Assembly (NCBI GenBank): GCA_902806595.1
Contig: CADCXC010000044.1
Coordinates: 558,001 to 622,000 of the forward strand
DNA: 64,000 bases
Origin: Pyrenopolyporus hunteri
Lineage: Eukaryota; Ascomycota; Sordariomycetes; Xylariales; Hypoxylaceae
Direction of reading: 5' to 3'
Positions 26,391 through 42,088 of the stretch are shown here, in pieces (the first letter of the stretch is position 1; each line of letters opens with the position of its first letter). Under the pieces are notes generated by a model. The model saw only the letters and a list, made by a program, of their open reading frames with translations. It did no database searches and had not been told where the DNA came from. The translations under genes were made by a program, and so were the position numbers.

Positions 26391-29299
26391 TATAATATCG
26401 TCCCACATTATAATTATCGTCGATGGTAAAGAGTTAAAAAAAAATTTAAGATAAAGTAGAATTATTAACGATTTCTTCGTATTCGATTAAAATAATTTCG
26501 AATAAAAAGTTATATTCGATTATAAAATTTAAAATTTCGAAAATAATTAATAAAAATATATAAATTTTTAATTAAATTTTTTAAATTTTAATTTTACGAT
26601 ATTATATTTTACGATTTATTTAATAAAAAAAAAAAACTTTAAACGTAAAGAAAATATTAATAAAAATAAAACTTAAAAAAATATATTATTAAAAACGAAT
26701 ACGTAAAATTCGAATTTAGCGGAAATTATAGTAGTAAAATTTTAATTTAAATGTTGCGAAAAATTACATAAATATATATTAAAAATAAAATAACGTCTAT
26801 TTTATAAACTTAATATAAATAAAAAAATTCGACTTAAACGTAAAGGTAAATTTTTAAATATTATATAATAAATATAATAATATTTTTTTAAATAATATTA
26901 ATTTAAAAATAAGGATAAACCGTTAAAAATTATACGACGAAAATAATTAATTTTAAATAATTATAAAAAATTCGAAATTATAATTAATATAAAGATATAA
27001 AAATTATTAAAAAATGTTATAAGTAATATTAAATTCGATTTTTAATAAAAAAAAGAAGTATCGAAAAAGAAATCGTTTTTTAATTTAATTAATAATTAAT
27101 ATAAAACGTTATATATCGTAAATTTTTAAAGGAAAACTTAAATAATAAAAATAATTTTTATAAAATAATATCGACTATATTTCGTTTAATATTATAATAA
27201 AAACTTAATAAAAATATTTTAAAAAACATTTTTAAAACGCTTAAAAACGAAATTAAAAAGACTTTTTTTTTTAAACTTATCGAAAATAAAATGTCGTTTT
27301 AATTATATAAATTATTTTACGTAACGTTGCGGAAAATTTATAAAAATATGTAATGAATATATTAAAACGATATTTAAAAATATATTATTAATAAAATATA
27401 GATTTTTTATACTTCGAATTTCTTATATACACTTATATTTGAAATTTATATAAAAACTTCGACTTTTAAAAAAAAGATTTTTTACGTTAGAAATCGCTTA
27501 CAATTTTATAATAAAATTTTCCTTAAATTTAAAAATAAATTAACTTGGAAATATAATTTATCGTTAAATAAAAAAACATATTACGATATTTGCTAATAAT
27601 TTATTTTTTATAATTAAGATTTTCCCTAAAAAAATTAAAAACGTTTTAAAAAAAATTTATATAATTTAATACGTAATTAATAAATTAATTAAAATTAACC
27701 TACTTCTTTTTTTAGGATTATAAAAATTTATAATAATAAAAATTTTATTATAATTAATAAAAAATAATTATTTATATTACGATATTTTTTTAAACGATAA
27801 CTTTTAAGATATATAAAATTATAAAGATAATTATTTACTTCTTTAAATTTAAAATAACTTAACACACATCATAAACATTAAATAAAAATTAATAAAACGA
27901 ACTAATTATACCCTAAAAATGAAGGAAAACGAAAATAATCGATATAAAAATACGAACGATAATAATATATAAAATCCCCGATTAAAAAAAAACGTATACG
28001 ATTTATTTTTTAAAAAAACTATTAATAATAACGATATAAATAAAAACGATTAGGAAAATATAAAAAAGGTGTTATAAAATAATAAATAATAATTTCGATT
28101 TTTGAAATAATAAAGAAGAAATAAAATCTTCGACGAAGAAAAAATTTTTTTTATATTATTAATAATTATATTTTTAAGATTCGTTCTTTTAATATAAAAT
28201 TAATTTAATAACGCATAAAAAGCTTATTTTTTATAATAAATTTTTAAAACGAAAAACTTACCGCTAATAAATAAAAAAAAGAAGACGTAATTAAAAAAAA
28301 AAATGATAAACGATAAGTTATATGTACGGGTGATATAGGGTAATCGATTTTTATCTACTATTAACCCTTATTATTTTACTTTTATATTCGTTAAAATTTT
28401 ACTTTATAAATTTAACGATTTAATTGTTATTAATAATAACAAGAAAAATAAATTAATTAAATATAATAAATAAAACTTTAATATAAAAAAATAAATCGCT
28501 ATATTAATATATTTAATATATAATATAAATTAATATAAAAAAAAAATAAATAAGTAAATATTAAACTTTTTTAACATAATATTATCGTAGTTATATACCT
28601 TGTATTCCTATTCTTAGTTTTTAATCGAATTATTAGAGATAATAATACTCGAATTACTAAAATCTAATTAAAGAAAATAACGTTAAGAGAAATATAAAAA
28701 ATTAGTAAATTATTAACGAAAAAAGAATTATACGAAACTTCGGAAAAATTAAAGTAATATAAAAAAATTTCTAATACTTATATATAAAAGTTTTTAAAAC
28801 GTATTGCTACATTTAATCGATAATAACTTTTATTTAATGAAAAGAAAATATAATATCGAGATAAAATAAAAAATATAATAATAAAATACGGTGTATTAAT
28901 TATATAATTTATTTTAAATTTAAACGATTTTTTATCGTCGATATAATTAAAAATAAATAATAAGTTTCGAGATAAAAAATATATAGAATGAATAAAGTAA
29001 AAAATCGAAACGTAACTTTAAAATAAAAAAAGAATATTATTAAAATAAGTAATGTAAAATTTAGTTATAATTATAACGTGATTTTATAACTACGTAAAAG
29101 TTTTTTTCGATAAATTTATAAAAATAGGAATATAAAATAAAATATTTGATCTAATTAACTAATATTTCGACGTTTTAAAAATAAATAATCATAACGTATT
29201 TTATATTTATAGTTTTTTTTAACTATATAATAATATTAGTTTATACGATTTTATGAAGAATATAATTAACGATTAATTAAATTTCGTAAATAATTTTTT
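26391..29299 (+). other. Probable N-terminal part of the Helitron Rep gene, not readable
   Basis: Between the unassigned region and the first clear Rep landmark. Helitron Rep proteins need a rolling-circle nuclease (HUH) domain upstream of the landmarks seen at 29475 and beyond, so it should lie here. A tgttgcgaaaaa stretch at about 26753 gives Cys-Cys in one frame, which could belong to an N-terminal zinc finger, but this is weak. The patch 27400-28000 is C-retaining (acacacatcataaac near 27862) and interrupts the G-retaining pattern, which hides the frame. Confidence 0.35.
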
Positions 29300-32200
29300 A
29301 CATTAAATCGATAAATATTTTTAATAAGATTGGGATTAAGAGATTTTAAAGTAAAGAGTAAAAATTTATGATAAATTAATATTAGATAAAAAATTTTAAG
29401 AAAATATCGAAAAGTTTAAAAATAAATGGGAAGATAAAACGGAATTTATAGTAACGGTTTCTTAATATTATAAATGTACGTCGATATATTTTAAATATAA
29501 AAAAAAGTTTAAACGATAATAATATAGATTCGGTTATTTATGGAAGTTATACGACGTTACATTTATCGATAAAAACGATATTTTTTAATAAAAATAAAAA
29601 TTAATAAATTATATATAATGGAATAAAATTATTATATATACACTTCGATATAATTATAATTTTATATTTATTTTCACGAATTTACATATAATAATATTAA
29701 TGATATATGTTATTAATTACGCTACGAAATTAAAATTATTAATATATTAAAGATTAATTTTAATCGAAATTTATTTTAATAATTTATTTAAAAATTTAAA
29801 ATTTATCGATTTTAATAATTCGAAAAAAGTGGTATATAGTTTAATAATAAAAATATTAAATCGGGTATTTTTAAATAAAAAGTATTTAATTGTGGAAATA
29901 TATATTTATATTTTAAGTTACGAAAGTTTTTATAATTTCGAATTTAAATGGAGATGAATTTATTTTAATATGTTATATTAAATTATTAAAAATTATTAAT
30001 TATATTTAAAAAATTTAGTTAACGAAGTTTTTAAAGAAGATATGAAATTGAAAGTATATGAAAATGTATATATTAACGAGTAAAGTATAATAAAATCTAA
30101 TTTTTTTAGCGGATATATATATCGAAAAGATATATTTCGAGATTTATATTTTTATAATTATATGTCGATTATCGAAATCGTAAAAAAGTTAATAAAAAAA
30201 TTAAGGCCGATTAATTTATTAATTTTAACGAATTATTAAAAAAATTCGGTTTTTATTAAAAAATTATTATTAAAAAAAATATGTATATTTTTTTGTTAAT
30301 TGGTTTTTATCTTTTAAATTTCGAAGAAAAAAGAATTTTTAATCGAATTATCGTTATTTATTTAAGATTATTTATTTTTTAGGATAAATTTATATCGAAT
30401 AAAGTATAAATATCGTTAAAGATGTGGAAAGAAAAAAGTTAAAAATTAATCGATTATTTAAAATTTATTAATGGTAATTTCGACATTTTGAGAAAATTAC
30501 GTAAAAATGTCGAATGCGATGCGAAAATTTAGGACGCGCGTGGTAATTAAGATAAAGTAGTTAATAATAACGGTTTTAATTTTAATAAAAACCGAGATGA
30601 TAATAACGAAAGTGACGATAATTAAAATAACGAAGTTAAAAACTTTAAATATATTTAAACTTTTAAAAATAATATTTTATTATATTTAAATAAAATAATT
30701 AAAAAAAGTAGGGATATTTTCGAGTTTAATATTATAAAATTCTTTTAAAATTGTAACGTTAACGGGGTTATTAAAATAATCGACTTTTCGTTAGTTTCGG
30801 AATTAAATAAATATTAACGTATTATAAATATTATTTAAATAAAGAATGTAATATTTTTTAATGGATTTATTTTAATAAAAAAAGTAATTTTAGATAATAT
30901 TAAAGTATAAAAAAATAATTTATTATATTTAAATAGTATAAAATTACGTAAAATTAGTGGAGACATTGATAATAATAAATTATTATTAGGTATAATATGG
31001 AATTATAATATTTTTTAAAATAGAGATTTTTTTGGAATAAATAATAAAGTCGTATCGATATTTTATTTAAAATTACGAAAAAATATATTTATAATTTTAT
31101 AAATTAAATATTTTTTAGGGAATATATAGGTAAACATTAATTATATTTTAACTATAAATGAAAGATTAAATATAAAATAAATTTTAACGTTAAATATTAT
31201 ATTATAATATTTAAATAAAGTAAATATTATTAAAAAAAAAGAAAATATAAATATGAAAGTATTATAATTATTTTATTATTTTAGAGGTAAAAGTGACATA
31301 AAAAAAACATAATTATATAAATTTTAATAAAAACGATGGACGTAAAAAATTACCGGCGATGGATTAAAATTATAGTGATATTTAATAACGTCGGAACCTA
31401 TATCGAAAAAATAATAGTATATTTAATTATAGGGTTATTTCCAATCCGTAAAAACAAAATACTTTTAAAAAAATAAATTTAATAAAAAAATATCGATGTT
31501 TTAATTATAGATAAATATAGTATAATATTTAAATAAGATTTTTATAAGATAAATTAATAATTTTAAAAAGCTCGTAGTAAATTCGATAAAAATTTTAAAA
31601 GTATTATTATAATTATTTTCTACGGGGATTTTTTTTAATTTAAACTAATAATTAGTCGATTGTTATTAAATTTAAAAATCGAAAAATAAAAAATTAGAAC
31701 TTCGAATAATAACTACGTCTTAAGCTATAAGTTATAATTAAAATTTACTTTCGTAACATTATTTAATTAATAAATAAAAATTATAAATAAAATTTTTATA
31801 ATTTTTTTAAAACGATTAAAAACCGGTAAATAAATAATTTAAAATGTTAATATATTAAATTAAAGATTTATATAATCGAAAGATATTATCTTCGATATAA
31901 ATATTAAAATAATAACTTTTTTAAATAAAATGCGATATATTATAAACTTTTAAATATATATTATATTTATAAAAAAACGTAATTAAAAAGTTTATATTTT
32001 TTTATTTAAATATTATATTAAATCGTTAAATTGAAATCATGTATTAATAAATACGTATTAAAAAATAAATATATTTATTATAAAGGTATCGATATATTTG
32101 ATATTTATTAAGGGAATGTTTATTATAGTTACGGAGAATATTTATTAAATTTTAAAAGTAATTAATAACACGGAATATATAGTTAAGAAATTTATTTTAA

Positions 32201-32712
32201 ATTAAAATAAAAATATATATTTTATCGATAAAAATATATTTTTAATAATACATTTATTAAAAATTATTTTTATTTCGTTTTTTATAATAAAAGATTTAAA
32301 AATCGACGGATTAAAGTTAAGGTTTTTACTTTTATTTTCGAAAATAATAAGTATTTTATTTTTTAGGTTTTTAAAGGAACGCTTTAAATCGTATAATCGA
32401 TTTGGTTTATTAACGATACCTATATTTGCAATGATAAAATATAAAACTTAAAGTTAAATATTTTTTAAAACTTTTTTAAATTTAACTTTTAAGATAGTTT
32501 CGAAAATTAGTGTAGATTTTATAGTAACTTATATATAATTATTAAAAGTTATAATATTAAAAAGATTATATTTACTTTTACTTATTAACGTAAATTATTA
32601 GATGAATTTAAAATTACTTAATCGTATTAACGAGAATATATGTCGATTATAAAAATTAAAGGATAAAATGAAAAGTTAATTTCGTAAACGTACGTTTTAC
32701 TTATATAACTTT
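29300..32712 (+). pseudogene. Helitron Rep / Pif1-like helicase, RIP-inactivated
   Basis: Landmarks of a fungal Helitron transposase survive in plus-strand frames. In one frame (29475-30190) there is a Cys-rich segment (C, 29475), an RFGYLW-like segment, a YVINYATK segment at 29706, and a YIYRKD...LYFYNYMSI segment from 30114. These match the zinc-binding and post-Rep region of Helitron proteins. In a second frame (31495-32450) there are Pif1 helicase motifs: LIID followed by K and S (Walker B, 31498), YGDFF plus a stop where Gln is expected (31621), KGM...VTENI and NNTEYIV (32110-32175), and TIPIFAM..YKT (32413). Walker A is only a guess near 31285-31308. In-frame TAA and TAG sit where Gln codons are expected, the classic RIP lesion. 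The two blocks are in different frames, so an indel or intron separates them. The N terminus is not delimited. Confidence 0.85.
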
Positions 32713-32795
32713 ATTTTAACTTTATAAAATTAAATTAACTTAATAAATTTAATACGATATCGTATATATATAAAAATTAAACCGAAGGTTATTAT

Positions 32796-32820
32796 GTTAC
32801 CTTACGAGGGTAACCTTTAA
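32796..32820 (+). repeat. Helitron 3' terminal hairpin and end
   Basis: Stem GTTACC (32796-32801) pairs with GGTAAC (32809-32814), followed by ctttaa. Position 32821 is T and begins the resumed LINE-B sequence. The equivalent hairpin at 48463-48481 is longer and less mutated. A hairpin close to the 3' end is typical of Helitrons; the usual CTRR end is not seen. Confidence 0.75.
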
Positions 32821-35800
32821 TTTAAAAAGATTTTTTTTTCGTTCGATTTTTTTAATTTAAAAAAAATTATTATACGAAATTATTTAAAAGTTTTAAAATA
32901 ATAATTTAATTTAAAATTTTATATAATTATTTTAATTAAAATTCGAAATAAAACTTTTTCGTAAATTTTAAAAAAATTAATAAAAAAAAAACTTTTATTC
33001 CATATTTTTTATAATTTAATTTTCATAATTATATATTTTATTTCTTTTTATATAATTTTTTATTATATTTAAAATAAATTAATTAAAGTTATTCGATTAT
33101 TTTCGATATCGAATAAATCGACGTCATTAATAAAAAAAATTTATTAATTAAAAATCGTTTTTTATTTTTTTATTTCGTTATTTATAAAAATTTTTAAAAA
33201 TTATTTTTTATATTAAATACATATGTATTTTATGGTAATTATTAATTTTTAAATTTTACCTACTTTTTTAATTTTTAAAACTTAATATTATTACGTAAAA
33301 TTTCCGTTATTACTTTTCGAAAATATATTCGTTTAACCGTATTTATCGTTATTTTATATTATTTATTAATAATTTTTAACTTTTTTTAATATTATTTCGA
33401 TTTAATTTCGTTTTATTTTTTTTAAATATACGTTATATTAATTTTAATTTATTATATTTTTTTCGACTATTATTTAATTACTTTTTTATTATTAAAAACT
33501 TTTATTATAACGTAATTATTTACGTTATTTTTAAAAATTTTTCGTTAAACCATATATATATTTATTTATATCGACTTCGTTTTTAAATTTATTCGAAACT
33601 TCGATTTTGTAAATTTTAATTTTAATTAAAATCTTATTTTTTTTTAATATATTTTATCGACTTTTATTACGTAGGTTTTTTTTAATTTTATTTTTATATT
33701 TATTTTAATTTTTTACGTTATATAATCGAAATCGTTTTATTCGAAAAGTTTCGAAATAATATAATTAAATTTAAAATCGATTTAAATTAAATTTAACGTT
33801 AAGTTTTTTTATTTATAATATTTTTTAATAATATATTTTTTAAAAGTAAAAAAAATAAAACGTTAACGTTTTATTAAATGGAAATTTTTTTTAAATTATT
33901 TTAAATTTTATTTTTTTTATTTAACAATAAATAATATACGTTTTATATTTTCCATTATTATATTAAAACCTTTCGTATATTTTTATAATATAGTCGAAAT
34001 AAAAGTTTTTTTTTCGATATTTTTAGTAATTTTATATATATAAATTAAATTTTAATTTTATAATTTTAAATTTTTATTTTTATTATAATTTAATTATAAT
34101 TTATTTCGTTAATTTATTTTATTTTATTTAATATTTTATTAATATATAAAATCGTTTTTTTCGATTTATTTTAAATTATATAATAATTATCGAAATTTGA
34201 AAAATACGATTTATTTTTTATAAATTATAATTTTTAAATAATTATTACGTTTTTATTATATTTAATTATATTTAAAATAATTCGAATTTCGTTTTAAATT
34301 AAATTACGATAAAAATCGAAAAAACTTTAAAAAAAATTCCAATTTAAAATTACTCGATTATTATAATTTTTTTTTTTATTTTTTAAATTTCCTTTTTTTA
34401 AAAATAATAAAAAACTTCGAAACGTTAATATTTTTAATCTTATTTAAAATTAAAACCGTATAAATATCTAATTTTTTTATATTACGAAAAACGTAAATAT
34501 TTTTCGTATTATTAAATATAAAATTAAATTTAATAATAATCTTTTCGTTATTTACACCTTTTTTAAATTAATGAAATTTATAAACGTATATGTTTTTTTT
34601 TTATTTATTAAATTATTAAACATTTTTTTAAACCGTATATTTATTATTATAATTACGATATAATAATTAATTTTAATATATTTTAAATTCGTTTTTATAA
34701 ATAAAATTTATATATTTATTATATTTAGTTTATTTTTTATAATATTTCGAAATATTTTTAAATTTAAAATATTTATAATATTATTTTACTTTTATTTTTT
34801 TAATAAAAAATTCTTATATAAATATTTTTATTTTTATATTAATTTATTATTATAAAACTATTATACGACTTTTAAATTATTTACTTTTAATATTAAAATA
34901 ACGTATTTCGCTTCGAAATTTTTATAATAAATTATTTTATTTTATTTTATAATTATGTATTTTAGTTTTTAAATTCGTTTAAAAAACTTTTTAAAATTAT
35001 ATAAATATTTTTTAATTTATCGAATTTAAAATTTTTTTATTATAATAATAAAAATCTTATTTTTATTAATAATTTATAAATCGAAATTTTTTTATTTAAA
35101 ATTAATTTATTTTATATATTATCGTTTTTTTATAAAATATAAACATTACGTCGTCGTTTCGTAATTATTTAATTATTACGGTTTTTTATTTTTTTATAAA
35201 TATATTTATCGTTTATATTATATTTTTGAAATCTTTCGTTTTTAAATTATTATCGACGTTTTTTTTATTATAATTTTTTTTAATTTTCGAATTAATATTA
35301 TTAAAGTTAAAATTTATTAATTTATTATTTTTTTTATTATAATATTTATTTAAATTTTCGTGTAATATTAAATATATTCGAAAAAAATAATAATATTTAA
35401 CGAAAAGATTTTATTTTTATTTTCTTTTTTTAATTTCGTAATTAAATTATTTATCGTATTTATTAACTTTTATATATAATAATTTTTTATAAAATATCGA
35501 ATTTATTTTTATATCGTTTTTTATTTATTATGTAATATTTATTTATTTTTTTTAAATATTTTCGATTATATTTTAAACGTTTTTTTTATTAATTATATTT
35601 ATTAATGTATAAAATAAAACTTTAATCGTATCGATATTATTTTCATATATTTATTTTCGTTTATTCGTTTTATATTTTTTTTTTTCGTTTTTTATCGAAA
35701 GCCCGTCGTATAGTACTTTCGGGTACGTTTTAACCGCGTCGTTTATCGTAAAGTCCGCGTTTTTTATTACTATTATAACGAATACGATACGATAATTTTT

Positions 35801-35990
35801 TTTCGTTTTTTTAATATTTATTTTATTCGTTTTATATTTATTTTATTATTTTATATTTTATATAATATAATTTTTTTAATATTTAATTAAAAATATAATT
35901 AATATAAATTAATTAAATTAATTATAAAATAAATTATTTTTAATTAATTAATATTAATATAATAATTAATAATTTTTATTATTTTTTTAA
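32821..35990 (-). mobile_element. LINE-B copy 2, 5' part (minus strand)
   Basis: Resumes the element interrupted by the Helitron. 32821-32935 matches 8530-8645 inverted, 32935-33905 matches 1-941 inverted, and 34200-34740 matches the end of the window (63440-64000) inverted. The segment 33905-34200 is not covered by a second copy, so continuity is inferred. Together with 17227-21109 and without insertions, copy 2 is about 6.5 kb, a full-length size for a LINE. The 5' end is uncertain because LINE-B copy 3 abuts it. Confidence 0.65.
35560..35830 (-). pseudogene. Residual coding stretch resembling a helix-turn-helix
   Basis: This short stretch has more CG than its surroundings (aagcccgtcg, ttaaccgcgtcg, aagtccgcg). 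On the minus strand one frame stays open for about 50 codons. It reads roughly as a run with Ala-Asp-Phe-Thr-Ile-Asn-Asp-Ala-Val near 35755, then Tyr-Asp-Gly-Leu-Ser-Ile near 35705. The spacing resembles the Psq-type helix-turn-helix at the N terminus of pogo/Fot1 transposases. No DDE motifs can be read downstream. It could instead be part of LINE-B ORF1. Confidence 0.35.
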
Positions 35991-35999
35991 AAATCGAAT

Positions 36000-38990
<2,991 letters not shown>

Positions 38991-38994
38991 ATAT

Positions 38995-39200
38995 ATTTAT
39001 TACGATTCGATACGATAAACTTAATTTTATTAAATAATTAACATCGAATTTTAAATCGAATACGTCGTTAAAATTTAAATATAAAATCGCGGTTTTTCGA
39101 AGTATTAAATATTTAATTTATTTTCTTTTTTTTTATAATATTAACGAATTTTTATTTTTAATTTTTAATATTTTACGTCTTATTAATTTAATATTATTTT
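38995..39200 (+). repeat. Direct repeat D, left (probable LTR)
   Basis: Partner of 54235-54435. More heavily RIPped, for example gaatacgtcgttaaaattt against gaatgcgtcgccggagctt on the right. Contains a TATA-like element (aatataaaatcg) at about 39079. Confidence 0.7.
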
Positions 39201-41914
39201 ATTTAAAAAAATTAATTTTAAATTTTAATAATATATAATAATTCGAAATTAACTTTGTAATTCTCGTAATTAATTTTAATTTATTATAATTAATTCCGAT
39301 TTTTTTTTAAAAATCGTAATTACTCGAAAAAAATTATAAATTTTATAATTTTATAATTAAATATTTAATTTAATTCGTTATAATAAATAATCGATAAATT
39401 ATATCGTAAAATTATTAAATTTATTATTATTAACCATTAATAAATAAATAATTTTACTTTAATTAATAATATTTTAATCGATCGAATTATAATCGATTAT
39501 ATTTTAATTAATAACGTCGTAATTAATTATATTTTAATCGATTACGTTTTAATTAACTACGTTTTAATTAAATATATTTTAATTTATAATCGATAAAAAT
39601 CATATTATAATTAATGTGGAAATATTAAATATTTTTTTAAAAATTTAAATATATTAATAATTTATCGAAAACGACTTCGTAATAATTTTAAATTTAATAT
39701 AAAATATAAATTTATATAAATTTAATTCGATTATTTTTAATTAAATTTTAAATTAAATTAAAAATAACATTATCGACGTTTATTAATTTTTATAATAATA
39801 ATTTAAAAACTTTTTATAATAAAACGTTATTAAATTAATAAATTACGCGAAATAATTAAATCGCGTTAAAAATATTTTACGTATTTAAATTATTTGAATA
39901 TTTTTAAATAAAATCGATAATTTTATTTCGATAAAAGTTAAAATATTAGATTTAATAATTCTTTTCTAAAATAATATTAAATTTAAATTAAAACATTTTA
40001 AAATTAATATCGCATTTTAAAAATTAAATTTACCTTCGATATTAAATTATATTTTACGAAAAATAAAAAATTATTTTATATTATAATTTAATTTTCGATA
40101 GAAATAATTATTATTATTAATTTATTAATTAAATATATCGAAAAAAATAATATAAATATCGTTAATTAATTTTAAAAATTAATCGATAAATTAATTATTT
40201 ACGATTATATAAGTATTCGAATAATAATTATAATTAAATTATAATAATTATTTATAAAAATATTTCGTTTTTAAAATTTTATATTTAATTTTAAATTTTC
40301 GTAACGAATTTAAAATATAATAATTTAATTAAAGTTTTAATATTTCGATAAAAAATTAATAACGAATTAATCGAATTAATTAAAAATTATATTAAATTAT
40401 TTAAATTTAATAAATTTTAAAAATAAATTATTTTATATTTAATATTATAAAAAATATTAAAATTTATAAAATTAAAAGAAAATATAAAATATAAATTTAT
40501 TTTTTTAATATTATTTTATTAATTCGTTTAAAAATTCTTTGTATAATAATTTAATTTCGTTCGATAATTTAATAAATTTTAATATTATATATTTTCGTTT
40601 TTTTAAATTAAAAAAATCACGTTAATAAAAATTCGAAAACCACCCTTACTACGATAATATAAATTATTACGTTAAAAAATACTTAAAAAAATAAAATAAT
40701 AACGTTAAATATTAAAGATTTCGATTTATGTAAAAAAATCGAAAAAATTTTAAATAAAACCTCGATTAAAAAAATTATTAAAACAATTATTAAAGAAATT
40801 ATTAAAAAAGTTATCGAAAATTTTTTTAAAATTATTAATATAATTTTTAAAATATTAATTAATAATATAATTTTTTTTAAAAAAATTCCTTTTATTTAAA
40901 CAACTATTAATAATAATAATAATCATTTTAAAAATTATTAAAAAAATAATAAATTAAAAAATATTTAATTTTTTTATATCGTCGTATAAAAAATAAATTA
41001 TTTTATTAAATAAAATAATTTTTAATTATAATTAATATTTTAAAAATTAAAAATAATAATAAATTATTATTAATTTTAAAAATTTATATTTTATTAAAAA
41101 GTTTCATAATTTTTTATTTAATATTAATTAATTTAAATTATATTAAATAAAAATTTATTAATATTTAAAAACTACATATTAAAAATTAAAAAATAATCGA
41201 TTTATTTAAATTACGAATAATATTATTAAATAATAAATAATTTATAAATTTAAATATAAATATTTAAATTATATTTATTTATATACGAATAAAAAATTAT
41301 TAAAAATTGATATTTTTTATTTTATATAATTAAATTTAAACGTTATATTCGATGTATTTTAATTAAAACGATATAATTCGAAGATTAATTAATTTATTAA
41401 TATCGTTTTTTTCGATTTATCGTTTTATATTAATTATTATATAATTTTTAAATTTTCGTTACGCGTATAAAAATTCGTTTCGAATATAAATTTTACTTTT
41501 AATATAATACGGTAAAAAATAATAATTATTTATAAATAAATATAATATATATCGAAAAAAATATTTCTTTTAATAAATTTTAATAATTATTAAATTTCGA
41601 TATAATATATAAATTTATTAAATTTAAATTTTTACTTTTTTTAAATTCATTTTTATAATAATAAAATAACGTTAATTTTTACGATACGATAACCGATATC
41701 GATATTTTATAAATCGACGATTAATTTTTAATTTTTTTTAAAAAATCGAACGAAAAAAAAAACTATAAATTCGAATTTTTAATATTTAAAATATAATAAT
41801 TTTTTATCGTTAAAAAATATCGATACTATTTAAATAATATAATAAAAATTAATAATAAATTATAAAAAATTATTAAATTAAAATAAAATATTTATTTAAT
41901 TATATAAAATTAAA
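39201..41914. other. Interior of probable LTR retrotransposon 2, left part
   Basis: RIP-saturated, stops in all frames. Short direct repeats of attaattatattttaatcgatta type at 39460-39590 are the only regular structure. No domain recognised. Confidence 0.45.
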
Positions 41915-42088
41915 AAATTAATATCTACATTATTTATTTTTAATATCGAATTTTATTCGTATTATTAATATATTAAAATATATATTATATTTAATAACCT
42001 TATATATAATTTTATATATAATCGTATTAATATATAATATATATTTTATATATTTTTTTTTAATTAATTATAACTTTTATTATATATT

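Larger units (their letters stand above)
21110..32820 (+). mobile_element. Autonomous Helitron (about 11.7 kb), RIPped in patches
   Basis: The left terminus reads tacccgaaatttcc followed by a palindrome (tcgagatattatctcga, 21123-21139). The right terminus is a hairpin (gttacc/ggtaac, 32796-32814) followed by ctttaa. The same termini bound four short elements in this window. Between them lies a decayed gene whose plus-strand frames show Helitron Rep landmarks and a Pif1-type helicase. It interrupts LINE-B copy 2 cleanly; the host sequence resumes at 32821 and matches 8530-8645 of copy 1. The right flank is T, as expected for A/T insertion, but the left flank here is T and the end is not the canonical CTRR. 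It is less mutated than its surroundings, and mutated on one strand at a time. Confidence 0.85.

Noticed and set aside
32796..32820. Rho-independent terminator or regulatory hairpin
   Set aside because: The hairpin recurs at the 3' end of each Helitron-type element and is followed by the element boundary; the context is a fungal transposon.
21110..32820. Fully canonical Helitron ends (5' TC, 3' CTRR)
   Set aside because: The shared ends are tacccg/tattcg and ctttaa, not TC and CTRR, and the autonomous copy's left flank is T. Class assignment therefore rests on the protein motifs, hairpin and A/T insertion in the other copies.
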